Assembly: GCA_002292895.1 (NCBI GenBank)
Contig: DBCE01000251.1
Span: 1 to 5,422, forward strand
DNA length: 5,422 nt
Direction: 5' to 3'
Source of the DNA: Phycisphaerales bacterium UBA966
GTDB taxonomy: Bacteria; Planctomycetota; Phycisphaerae; Phycisphaerales; SM1A02
The notes beneath the pieces are model-generated. The model ran no database searches and was not told the origin of the DNA. It was given only the letters and a program-made list of their open reading frames with translations. Numbering within the stretch: the first letter of the stretch is position 1; each line of letters begins with the position of its first letter. A program made the translations under genes and the position numbers. Positions 1-4,894 of this stretch are shown here, in pieces.

Positions 1-221
1 ACCTTCTCTTTGAAGCGCCGCAAACTGCCCACCAAGATGCCTGCCGTCTGCGCCATGCCTTCAATCATCAGACTCGCAGGCATGACCGGCTGCGCAGGAA
101 GCGTCGCCGTTGCCGGGAAATGCTCGTGCAAATGCTCTTCTGCGAGTGACACATTCTTGATCGCCACCAGACGCTTGTCCGGCTCGTAGGTCACGATCGT
201 GTCGATCCACATCCAGCGCAT
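1..221 (-). CDS. Second FabZ/FabA-like hotdog 3-hydroxyacyl-ACP dehydratase, 3' end cut by window
   Basis: This is the first 73 residues of a hotdog-fold dehydratase expected to remove water from 3-hydroxyacyl chains carried on acyl carrier protein in the cytoplasm. It begins MRWMWIDTIVTYEPDKRL and continues AIKNVSLAEEHLHEHFP. His34 of HEHFP matches the FabZ catalytic His, and Glu54 of LMIEGMAQTAGILVG matches the catalytic Glu. Two things differ from ordinary FabZ. His and Glu are 20 residues apart instead of 14, so the loop between them carries about six extra residues. The usual Pro-Gly after the loop is Pro-Ala (PVMPAS). The ATG at 219-221 was chosen because GGAG lies ten bases upstream and the protein starts like its relatives. 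The gene follows the acyl carrier protein on the same strand but lies beyond a strong terminator. The family is clear; the exact substrate is not. Confidence 0.85.
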   Translation of the reverse strand, partial: MRWMWIDTIVTYEPDKRLVAIKNVSLAEEHLHEHFPATATLPAQPVMPASLMIEGMAQTAGILVGSLRRFKEK

Positions 222-238
222 GACGGCAGATCTCCGTT

Positions 239-274
239 ATAAAAACGGCGCGCGCCGGGGACACCGGCGCGCGC
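239..274 (-). terminator. Intrinsic terminator after the acyl carrier protein gene
   Basis: On the minus strand, five bases past the carrier protein stop codon, an 11-bp perfect GC stem (248-258 paired with 264-274) closes a five-base loop. Two bases later comes a run of five T (complement of 241-245). This is a textbook rho-independent terminator. It lies only 18 bases before the start of the next dehydratase gene, so it may act as a partial terminator that lowers expression of that gene relative to the carrier protein. Confidence 0.9.
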
Positions 275-279
275 GAGAA

Positions 280-684
280 TTACTTCTTCAGCTTGATGTC
301 GATGAAGTCGCACAGGCTCTTCACCGTGAAGATCTTGGCAAGACCCTTCACGTTGCGGTCGCTCGCGAACACCGAAATGTCCACGTGCGGCATGCGCTCC
401 TGCAGCACGGCCATGCCGGCGTCAGTGAACTTGCCGTCCTTCACAAAGTCCGGGTTGGACATCATGTTCTCCGGGAACAATTCGCCCTGCTCGATCTTGA
501 AGGCCTTCTCCGGAGTGGAGAACTTCTTCTCGAGCTGGAACTGAATGTCCAGAAAGTCGATGCTCTCGGCACCAAGGTCTTCGGTCAGGGTGGCAGTGGC
601 GATGATGTCGTCCCGATCCGCACCCAGCGCGTTCTCGAGGACGTCGGTCACCTTCTCTTCAATCTCTGCGCGGGAAATAGCCAT
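280..684 (-). CDS. Enlarged acyl carrier protein (134 aa)
   Basis: This is an acyl carrier protein, which would carry acyl intermediates on a 4'-phosphopantetheine arm during fatty-acid or related lipid synthesis in the cytoplasm. The N-terminal half is typical: MAISRAEIEEKVTDVLENAL, then TLTEDLGAESIDFLDIQFQL, where Ser41 is the expected attachment site and Glu40 replaces the Asp of the common DSL motif. The protein is much longer than the usual 75-80 residues. About 40 extra residues (roughly 72-112) sit between helix II and the last helix, which ends FTVKSLCDFIDIKLKK. I recall the same enlarged form with GELFPEN in planctomycete carrier proteins encoded beside dehydratases, but could not search for it. 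The ATG at 682-684 has GGAG five bases upstream. An in-frame ATG at 703-705 would add seven residues but has worse spacing. The gene sits between two dehydratase genes on the same strand and ends at a strong terminator. Confidence 0.92.
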   Translation of the reverse strand: MAISRAEIEEKVTDVLENALGADRDDIIATATLTEDLGAESIDFLDIQFQLEKKFSTPEKAFKIEQGELFPENMMSNPDFVKDGKFTDAGMAVLQERMPHVDISVFASDRNVKGLAKIFTVKSLCDFIDIKLKK

Positions 685-737
685 CGTGTCTCCGTCTGGT
701 GGCATCCTTGCACGCGGGCCCGCCTGGGCGCCGCACG

Positions 738-758
738 ATCCCAGGTCACCCCTGGGAT
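738..758 (-). other. Perfect stem-loop enclosing the stop codon of the upstream dehydratase
   Basis: ATCCCAGG (738-745) and CCTGGGAT (751-758) are exact inverted repeats of eight bases around the five-base loop TCACC. On the minus-strand transcript the loop contains the TGA stop codon of the dehydratase at 746-1180. There is no T run after it, so it is not an intrinsic terminator. It could shield the upstream message, block 3' exonucleases, or mark a processing site before the carrier protein gene. Any function is inference. Confidence 0.55.
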
Positions 759-1180
759 GGGGTTTGCGGAGGAATCCGCAAGGGGCGCAGTGTAAATCGT
801 CCGGAGACAGCCGTCTCTGGTTCCACTACGACCGTCTCGTCTACGCGATGTCGGCGAACAGTGCCCACGCCCTTGAACAAGAACGAGCCGTCGGGCAGTT
901 CCTTCTCGAGCTGGACATCCACTTCCAGGGCCTCCCCGGGGCGGACAAATGAGCCGTAGCGCATGGCTTTGGCACTGCCGAGCACCATTCGAGGGTGCCC
1001 GCGCTGCTCCAAAAGGGCCCGCGCAGCCTGCACAAGGGCCTCCAGCATGAACACGCCGGGCAGAACCTGGAAGGTCGGGAAGTGGTCCTGGAGGTACTCC
1101 TCAGCCAGCGTGACCTGCTTCACCGCTCGGACTCGGTCCGGGGTCTGCTCAAGGATCATGTCGATCAGGGCAAAGTGCAT
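746..1180 (-). CDS. FabZ-family 3-hydroxyacyl-ACP dehydratase (144 aa)
   Basis: This is a single-domain hotdog-fold dehydratase. It is predicted to convert 3-hydroxyacyl-ACP to trans-2-enoyl-ACP in the elongation cycle of fatty-acid synthesis, in the cytoplasm. It starts MHFALIDMILEQTPDRVRAV. The active-site region reads LAEEYLQDHFPTFQVLPG then VFMLEALVQAA, with His33 and Glu47 in the catalytic places and the normal spacing of 14 residues. The later MRYGSFVRPGEALEVDV and FKGVGTV segments fit the rest of the fold. Its 144 residues match FabZ (about 150). The frame stays open upstream to 1366, but those codons overlap ftsK, and the ATG at 1178-1180 gives the usual family N-terminus. No ribosome binding site is visible before it, so initiation may be weak or leaderless. 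It is the first visible gene of the minus-strand lipid cluster, 61 bases upstream of the carrier protein gene, and diverges from ftsK across an 80-base gap. Confidence 0.88.
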   Translation of the reverse strand: MHFALIDMILEQTPDRVRAVKQVTLAEEYLQDHFPTFQVLPGVFMLEALVQAARALLEQRGHPRMVLGSAKAMRYGSFVRPGEALEVDVQLEKELPDGSFLFKGVGTVRRHRVDETVVVEPETAVSGRFTLRPLRIPPQTPSQG

Positions 1181-1260
1181 TGCGGCGGGATGGTAGCCGC
1201 GGACGGAAAGGTCCGCAAAGATCGTCCAAATACCCTCGAAACTGCCGATGGAGTCCCCAT
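1181..1260. promoter_or_regulatory. Divergent promoter region between the dehydratase and ftsK
   Basis: The 80 bases between two outward-facing start codons must hold the start signals of ftsK, and of the lipid cluster if that begins here. I find no convincing -35/-10 pair on either strand. An inverted repeat GCGGAC (1199-1204) / GTCCGC (1211-1216) with a six-base spacer lies near the dehydratase start and could be a small operator or leader hairpin. GGAG at 1250-1253, seven bases before the ftsK ATG, is a good ribosome binding site. Confidence 0.5.
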
Positions 1261-3924
1261 ATGGCTCGTTCGAAGACCGCATCGACTTCAACCGTTTCGC
1301 ACTTCTGGAATCGCCCCGAATTTCGCGCCCGCGTCGCGTGGGTGGCGGCAGCCTTGGGCATTGCATCGCTGATGCTTGCGCTGGGTTCGTTCAACCACGC
1401 GGACTGGCCGTCGCAGGCGGTTGCCGTGCACAACACGCCCGCTGCCAACCTCATGGGTCAAGCAGGCGCCACCATCGCGTACTGGACCTATGCAATCTTC
1501 GGATGGGGAACATGGTTCGCAGTGCTGCTTGCAGCCGCCGCCATCACTGCCATTCCATTTGGATTTCGCGCGCAACATCTTTGGCTGCGCGTCATCGGCA
1601 CGGCCATCTTGGTGCTGGCCACCGGCGCGCTGCATGCGTTGTGGTTCCCGAGACTTGGACCAGTAGCCGGCGTAGAAGCTGGACTGATTCCGCAGTGGGC
1701 TGCAGCACAACTCGCCGCACGCTTCAGCGGATTTGCGGCCAGCCTCATCCTGCTGTGCGCAACAGTCATCGGCGCCGTAGTTGCTGCTGACGAAGTGGTG
1801 TTCCGAATCCCTGGTGCAGTCATGCGCGGGCTCTCGTTCTTAGAGCCGATCTGGCAGTACGACTGGGCAGGATTCTTTGCATCACTCACTGGCAAAAACC
1901 GCGCCACGCCAGCACTCGCGGGCGCTGCTGTGAATACCTCCCCTGCCCTGCGCCGAGCAGGCGCTCGCGCCAGCACCGCCGTACTGGAGGAAGACGAAGA
2001 TTCCGCAGACAACGTGCAAGTTCTTGATCCGTCTGACGCGAAGCGTGATGAAGATGAAGACGAGGATGAGGATGAGGATGACGACGACGACGACGACGAG
2101 GACGAAGACGAGGATGACGACGAGGACGAAGACGAGGATGACGACGAAGAGGAAGAGGACGAAGACGAGATCGACGCCGCAAACGCTGTTCCTGTGCGCA
2201 CTGCCCAGTCCGATGCCGATCTGAAAGCGAAGATTTCCAAGCTGCCAGTGCGCATTGCGAAGGTCCCAACCAAGACCGCCATGCGCGACGAAGACATTCC
2301 ACGCACCGTGGACTATCAGGGTTACAAGTTCCCGGGCATCGACTTGCTTGATGAGCCAACCGGCAACTTCTCAACCGAGATGGAAACGTTCGTGCGCGAG
2401 CAGGCCACCAAGCTCACCGCTGCCCTGCGCGAGTACGACATTGAAGGCGAGGTCAAGCAGATCGAAAGCGGTCCCGTGGTCACGCTGTACCACGTGGAAC
2501 TTGCTGAGGGCACCCGCGCAGCCCGCCTGCAGCCCGTGGCCGATGACTTGGCACGCAAGTTGAAGGCACCGAACATTCGCATCATCAACAACCTCGTCGG
2601 CAGCGGCGCGGTTGGCATTGAAGTACCGAATCCAAAGCGCGAGCAAGTGCGCTTGAAGGAACTGATGAGTGGCCCAGCCGCTACCGGCATGGGACTGCCG
2701 ATGTTCCTCGGCAAGGACGCAGCGGGCGAGCCGCTGGTCTTGGACCTCACCAAGCAGCCGCACATGCTGATCGCCGGTACCACCGGCAGTGGCAAGAGTG
2801 TGTGCATGAACACCATCATCATGAGTTGGCTCTACACCAAGCGACCAGATGAACTGCAACTCTGCTTGGTCGATCCAAAGATGGTGGAGATGGCGCAGTT
2901 CAGCGAGATCCCCCACCTCATGGTGCCCGTGGTCACTGACATGACCAAGGCTGCTGGCATCGTTGAGTGGGCCGTCCGCAAAATGGAAGAGCGCTACCAG
3001 CTCTTGAAGAACGCCCGCGTCCAGAACATCAAGGGCTACAACGAGCTTGGCGAAGACGAACTGCGCATCCGGCTGAAGCCGGAGAGCGACGCTGAATGGG
3101 CACGCGTTCCCAAGAAGCTGCCCTACATGGTGTTCGTGATTGATGAACTTGCAGACCTGATGATGCAGCACCGCGAGGTGGAGCAGTCCATCATCCGCAT
3201 TGCGCAGAAGGCTCGTGCAGTGGGAATGCATCTGGTACTCGCCACTCAGGACCCGCGCGCCGAGGTGGTCACTGGACTCATCAAAGCAAACATGCCGTGC
3301 AGGGTTTGCTTCAAGGTGGGCAGTGTCACCAACAGCCGCATCGTGCTTGATGGCAAGGGCGGCGAGTTGCTCCTTGGCCAAGGCGACATGCTGGTGCGCC
3401 CCAACGGCGCAAGCGAACTCTCCCGCGCCCAAGGCACATTCATCGACACCGATGAGACGGCGCGCGTCACCGAGCATCTCCGCACCGTGGCCACGCCAAA
3501 CTTCGAGCGCACGCTGGTGGCCATCAAGGGGCCAGGCGGCTCGTGCGAGGCGGGCGGCGAAAGCGGCAATTCCAACTCCAGCGGCGAGCGCGATCCGCTC
3601 TTTGATCGTGCCGTTGAAATCATGATCGAAACCAACCGCGGCAGCGTCAGCATGTTGCAGCGCAAGATGTCGATCGGCTACGGCCGCTCAAGTCGACTGG
3701 TTGACCAAATGGCCGAGGCCGGCATCCTTGGCGAGTCCAAGGGCGCCAGCCCGCGCGAAGTGCTGATCACCATGGAAGAGTGGTATCGCATGAAGGAGAT
3801 CGAAGCAGAAGGTGGCAATGAACTCACTGACAGTGATCGCCAACTCGCGGCCAAGGTCGATCAGGAAAGCGACGCATTCCAAGATTCGTTCGACAATGGC
3901 ACCGACAAGGATGATGACGCATGA
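1261..3924 (+). CDS. ftsK: FtsK/SpoIIIE-type DNA translocase (887 aa)
   Basis: FtsK is a membrane-anchored hexameric ATPase at the division septum that pumps double-stranded DNA and helps separate and resolve chromosomes. Four membrane helices are visible near residues 25-44, 72-96, 106-128 and 152-177. A linker follows, with an unbroken run of 41 Asp/Glu at 263-303. The alpha domain lies at about 340-460. The RecA-like motor has Walker A GTTGSGKS at 506-513 and Walker B VFVIDELADL with Asp628 and Glu629. The conserved ATQRPS loop instead reads ATQDPRAEVVTG, with Asp664 where Arg is usual. The C-terminal gamma winged helix (about 778-845) contains LQRKMSIGYGRSSRLVDQM and should read DNA polarity signals. 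The tail is acidic. The length is near SpoIIIE (about 790) and far below E. coli FtsK (about 1,330). The ATG at 1261 has GGAG seven bases upstream. A TTG-initiated extension to 1180 would overlap the divergent gene and is rejected. The stop overlaps the next gene. Confidence 0.97.
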   Translation: MARSKTASTSTVSHFWNRPEFRARVAWVAAALGIASLMLALGSFNHADWPSQAVAVHNTPAANLMGQAGATIAYWTYAIFGWGTWFAVLLAAAAITAIPFGFRAQHLWLRVIGTAILVLATGALHALWFPRLGPVAGVEAGLIPQWAAAQLAARFSGFAASLILLCATVIGAVVAADEVVFRIPGAVMRGLSFLEPIWQYDWAGFFASLTGKNRATPALAGAAVNTSPALRRAGARASTAVLEEDEDSADNVQVLDPSDAKRDEDEDEDEDEDDDDDDDEDEDEDDDEDEDEDDDEEEEDEDEIDAANAVPVRTAQSDADLKAKISKLPVRIAKVPTKTAMRDEDIPRTVDYQGYKFPGIDLLDEPTGNFSTEMETFVREQATKLTAALREYDIEGEVKQIESGPVVTLYHVELAEGTRAARLQPVADDLARKLKAPNIRIINNLVGSGAVGIEVPNPKREQVRLKELMSGPAATGMGLPMFLGKDAAGEPLVLDLTKQPHMLIAGTTGSGKSVCMNTIIMSWLYTKRPDELQLCLVDPKMVEMAQFSEIPHLMVPVVTDMTKAAGIVEWAVRKMEERYQLLKNARVQNIKGYNELGEDELRIRLKPESDAEWARVPKKLPYMVFVIDELADLMMQHREVEQSIIRIAQKARAVGMHLVLATQDPRAEVVTGLIKANMPCRVCFKVGSVTNSRIVLDGKGGELLLGQGDMLVRPNGASELSRAQGTFIDTDETARVTEHLRTVATPNFERTLVAIKGPGGSCEAGGESGNSNSSGERDPLFDRAVEIMIETNRGSVSMLQRKMSIGYGRSSRLVDQMAEAGILGESKGASPREVLITMEEWYRMKEIEAEGGNELTDSDRQLAAKVDQESDAFQDSFDNGTDKDDDA
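2047..2169 (+). repeat. Low-complexity GAN-codon tract encoding 41 acidic residues, with a 24-bp tandem duplication
   Basis: All 41 codons in this part of ftsK are GAN, encoding only Asp or Glu. It contains six consecutive GAC codons (2080-2097) and a perfect 24-base tandem duplication (2098-2121 and 2122-2145, each encoding EDEDEDDD). The pattern suggests growth by slippage or unequal exchange inside a disordered linker. On the complementary strand it reads as polyserine, which is an artefact of the repeat. Confidence 0.95.
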
Positions 3925-4385
3925 GTATCGCCCCTCTCAGCCCAGAAGTAATTCGCCGCGGCCTGGATGCCGCGATTGCCCAAGCCGAGAAGAGTTGGAG
4001 TGAAGGTGGAATTCCCATCGGCAGCTCACTGCTTGATGCGTCCGGCAATGTGGTTGCTGCTGGTCACAACATGCGCGTGCAATCCGGTGACCCAACAGCC
4101 CACGCCGAAGTCAGTTGCATCCGCAACGCTGGTCGGCGCCGCGATTGGCGCCACTTGACGCTGGTCAGCACGCTGAGCCCGTGTCCGATGTGCTCTGGTA
4201 CTGCCATCCTGTTCAAAGTCCCGCGCGTTGTCATCGGTGAACACCGAACCTTCATGGGTGCAGAGACATGGATGCGCGCCAACGGCATTGAACTCACCGT
4301 AGTTGACGACGCGCGCTGCATTGCACTGATGGAGCGCTTGCAACGCGAGAAGCCCGATCTTTGGGCTGAGGACATCGGGGAATAG
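3921..4385 (+). CDS. Yeast-type (FCY1-like) cytosine/nucleoside deaminase, zinc-dependent
   Basis: This 154-residue protein belongs to the cytidine deaminase-like fold. It most resembles yeast cytosine deaminase Fcy1 (158 aa), which converts cytosine to uracil and ammonia for pyrimidine salvage in the cytoplasm. The zinc site is complete: His61 with Glu63 (HAE), and Cys88 and Cys91 in SPCPMC. Several stretches match what I recall of Fcy1: GGIPIGSSLLD, GHNMRVQ with Asn50, TLSPCPMCSG, VVIGEHRTF with Phe111, and the C-terminus PDLWAEDIGE, whose Asp151 lines up with the yeast substrate-contacting Asp155. That tail argues against tRNA adenosine deaminase (TadA) and guanine deaminase. The ATG at 3921 overlaps the ftsK stop in ATGA, so translation is probably coupled. 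No separate ribosome binding site is needed or evident. Activity on cytosine is inferred; other bases or nucleosides are possible. Confidence 0.9.
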   Translation: MSIAPLSPEVIRRGLDAAIAQAEKSWSEGGIPIGSSLLDASGNVVAAGHNMRVQSGDPTAHAEVSCIRNAGRRRDWRHLTLVSTLSPCPMCSGTAILFKVPRVVIGEHRTFMGAETWMRANGIELTVVDDARCIALMERLQREKPDLWAEDIGE

Positions 4386-4465
4386 CAGGCGTTACGGACC
4401 GGTGAATCAACCTCGCCGCCCAGCGCCCTGCCCCGCATTTCACGCATACAGCCTGCATAAACGGC

Positions 4466-4495
4466 AATCGCGTACGAAAAAACGTGCGCGATTTT
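4466..4495 (+). terminator. Probable terminator of the ftsK-deaminase transcript
   Basis: AATCGCGTACG (4466-4476) pairs along all 11 bases with CGTGCGCGATT (4483-4493), allowing one G-U wobble, around a loop of six A. It continues into a short T-rich stretch (TTTTCATTC, with the first two T inside the stem). It lies 80 bases after the deaminase stop. The T run is short, so termination may be incomplete; read from the other strand the hairpin lacks a T tail. Confidence 0.55.
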
Positions 4496-4560
4496 CATTC
4501 CATCGCTTGCATACCGCCTTGCCACATTCCATCCTTCTTCTGTTCCTACACGGAGGCACC

Positions 4561-4722
4561 ATGCGCAGTATCTGGCACATCTTCCAACAAATCGCCACGC
4601 ACTTGAACCACAAGTTCAGTCGCAACGAAACTTCTGGAGGCCACCTGCAACCACGACCGATCACGGTCGGCGTCCGTGCACGGAACACGAATCACTCACC
4701 GCACCGCCCGCGGCACCGTTAA
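4561..4722 (+). CDS. Possible small basic protein (53 aa), unrecognised
   Basis: I do not recognise this ORF. It starts at an ATG preceded by GGAGG with four bases between, the best ribosome binding site in the window. It encodes 53 residues, beginning MRSIWHIFQQIATHLNHKF and ending rich in Arg, His and Pro. The first 19 residues could form an amphipathic helix; there is no clear membrane segment or known motif. The same frame is open upstream to 4402 but crosses the terminator hairpin, so the longer form is unlikely. The 3' half overlaps inverted repeats (4654-4669 and 4673-4684), which could mean the sequence is an RNA and not a protein gene. I see no convincing promoter. The ribosome binding site is the main support. 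Confidence 0.3.
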   Translation: MRSIWHIFQQIATHLNHKFSRNETSGGHLQPRPITVGVRARNTNHSPHRPRHR

Positions 4723-4728
4723 GGTGAC

Positions 4729-4747
4729 GGGAAGGGACGGGAGGGGG
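4729..4747 (+). other. G-quadruplex motif
   Basis: GGGAAGGGACGGGAGGGGG contains four G runs of at least three bases separated by loops of two, two and one base, meeting the usual rule for an intramolecular quadruplex in DNA or RNA. It begins six bases after the stop of the possible small ORF and ends just before the hairpin at 4749-4801. No role can be read from the sequence. Confidence 0.6.
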
Positions 4748-4748
4748 A

Positions 4749-4801
4749 CAATGACCGGAGTGCTGCCCGAGCGGTGTGGGCAGCCCCGGTCGATTCCATT
4801 G
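4749..4801. other. Long imperfect hairpin, candidate structured RNA element
   Basis: Nested inverted repeats pair GACCGG (4753-4758) with CCGGTC (4786-4791), and GCTGCCC (4762-4768) with GGGCAGC (4778-4784). They leave a three-to-one internal loop and a nine-base apical loop. CAAT (4749-4752) can extend the stem with ATTG (4798-4801) across a six-base bulge. There is no T run on either side, so it does not look like a terminator. It could be part of a small RNA or the 3' structure of a message; the strand is not settled. Confidence 0.4.
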
Positions 4802-4834
4802 ACATGCGCCAGCGACGCTCCAGGGCTGCCTCGC

Positions 4835-4869
4835 AAAAACAACAGCGCCCGGCCAGAGCCGAGCGCTGT
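4835..4869 (-). terminator. Intrinsic terminator of atpA
   Basis: On the minus strand, starting 25 bases past the atpA stop, ACAGCGC pairs with GCGCTGT and CGGC with GCCG through one U-G wobble. This forms a 12-bp stem with a four-base loop (stem region 4842-4869). It is followed by TGTTTTTG, with five T from 4839 to 4835. This is a strong rho-independent terminator and marks atpA as the last gene of its transcript. Confidence 0.88.
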
Positions 4870-4894
4870 GTGATTGATGTAATGAAACGTCAGG

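Larger units (their letters stand above)
4386..4894. other. Convergent intergenic gap of 509 bases with several structured elements
   Basis: Between the deaminase and the oppositely oriented atpA I see no recognisable conserved gene. The gap contains, in order, a terminator-like hairpin (4466-4495), a possible small ORF with a strong ribosome binding site (4561-4722), a G-quadruplex motif (4729-4747), a long imperfect hairpin (4749-4801) and the atpA terminator (4835-4869). The stretch 4386-4465 shows nothing clear. The region 4496-4834 lies between two probable terminators facing each other, so anything transcribed there would need its own promoter or readthrough. Confidence 0.7.

Noticed and set aside
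1180..1260. TTG-initiated N-terminal extension of FtsK by 27 residues
   Set aside because: It lacks a ribosome binding site, has no family-like sequence and overlaps the divergent start; the ATG at 1261 has a good GGAG.
1181..1366. Upstream extension of the minus-strand dehydratase by 62 codons
   Set aside because: It would lie antisense to the start of ftsK, and homologues begin at the MHFALID stretch.
1488..2306. Minus-strand ORF with a long polyserine run
   Set aside because: It is the complement of the Asp/Glu codon tract in ftsK, which is firmly coding on the plus strand.
2371..3477. Long minus-strand ORF of 368 codons inside ftsK
   Set aside because: It is a shadow frame opposite the conserved FtsK motor and has no recognisable domain.
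4440..4688. Minus-strand ORF of 82 codons in the convergent gap
   Set aside because: It lies beyond the atpA terminator, crosses the hairpin at 4466-4495 and has no ribosome binding site or domain.
4729..4736. GGGAAGGG, a match to the E. coli FtsK-orienting sequence GGGNAGGG
   Set aside because: Two further matches (1941-1948 and 4426-4433) lie on the opposite strand, so there is no polarity, and a few chance matches are expected in a window this long.
4676..4873. Plus-strand ORF of 65 codons across the quadruplex motif and atpA terminator
   Set aside because: It runs through two hairpins including a terminator, has no ribosome binding site and has low-complexity composition.
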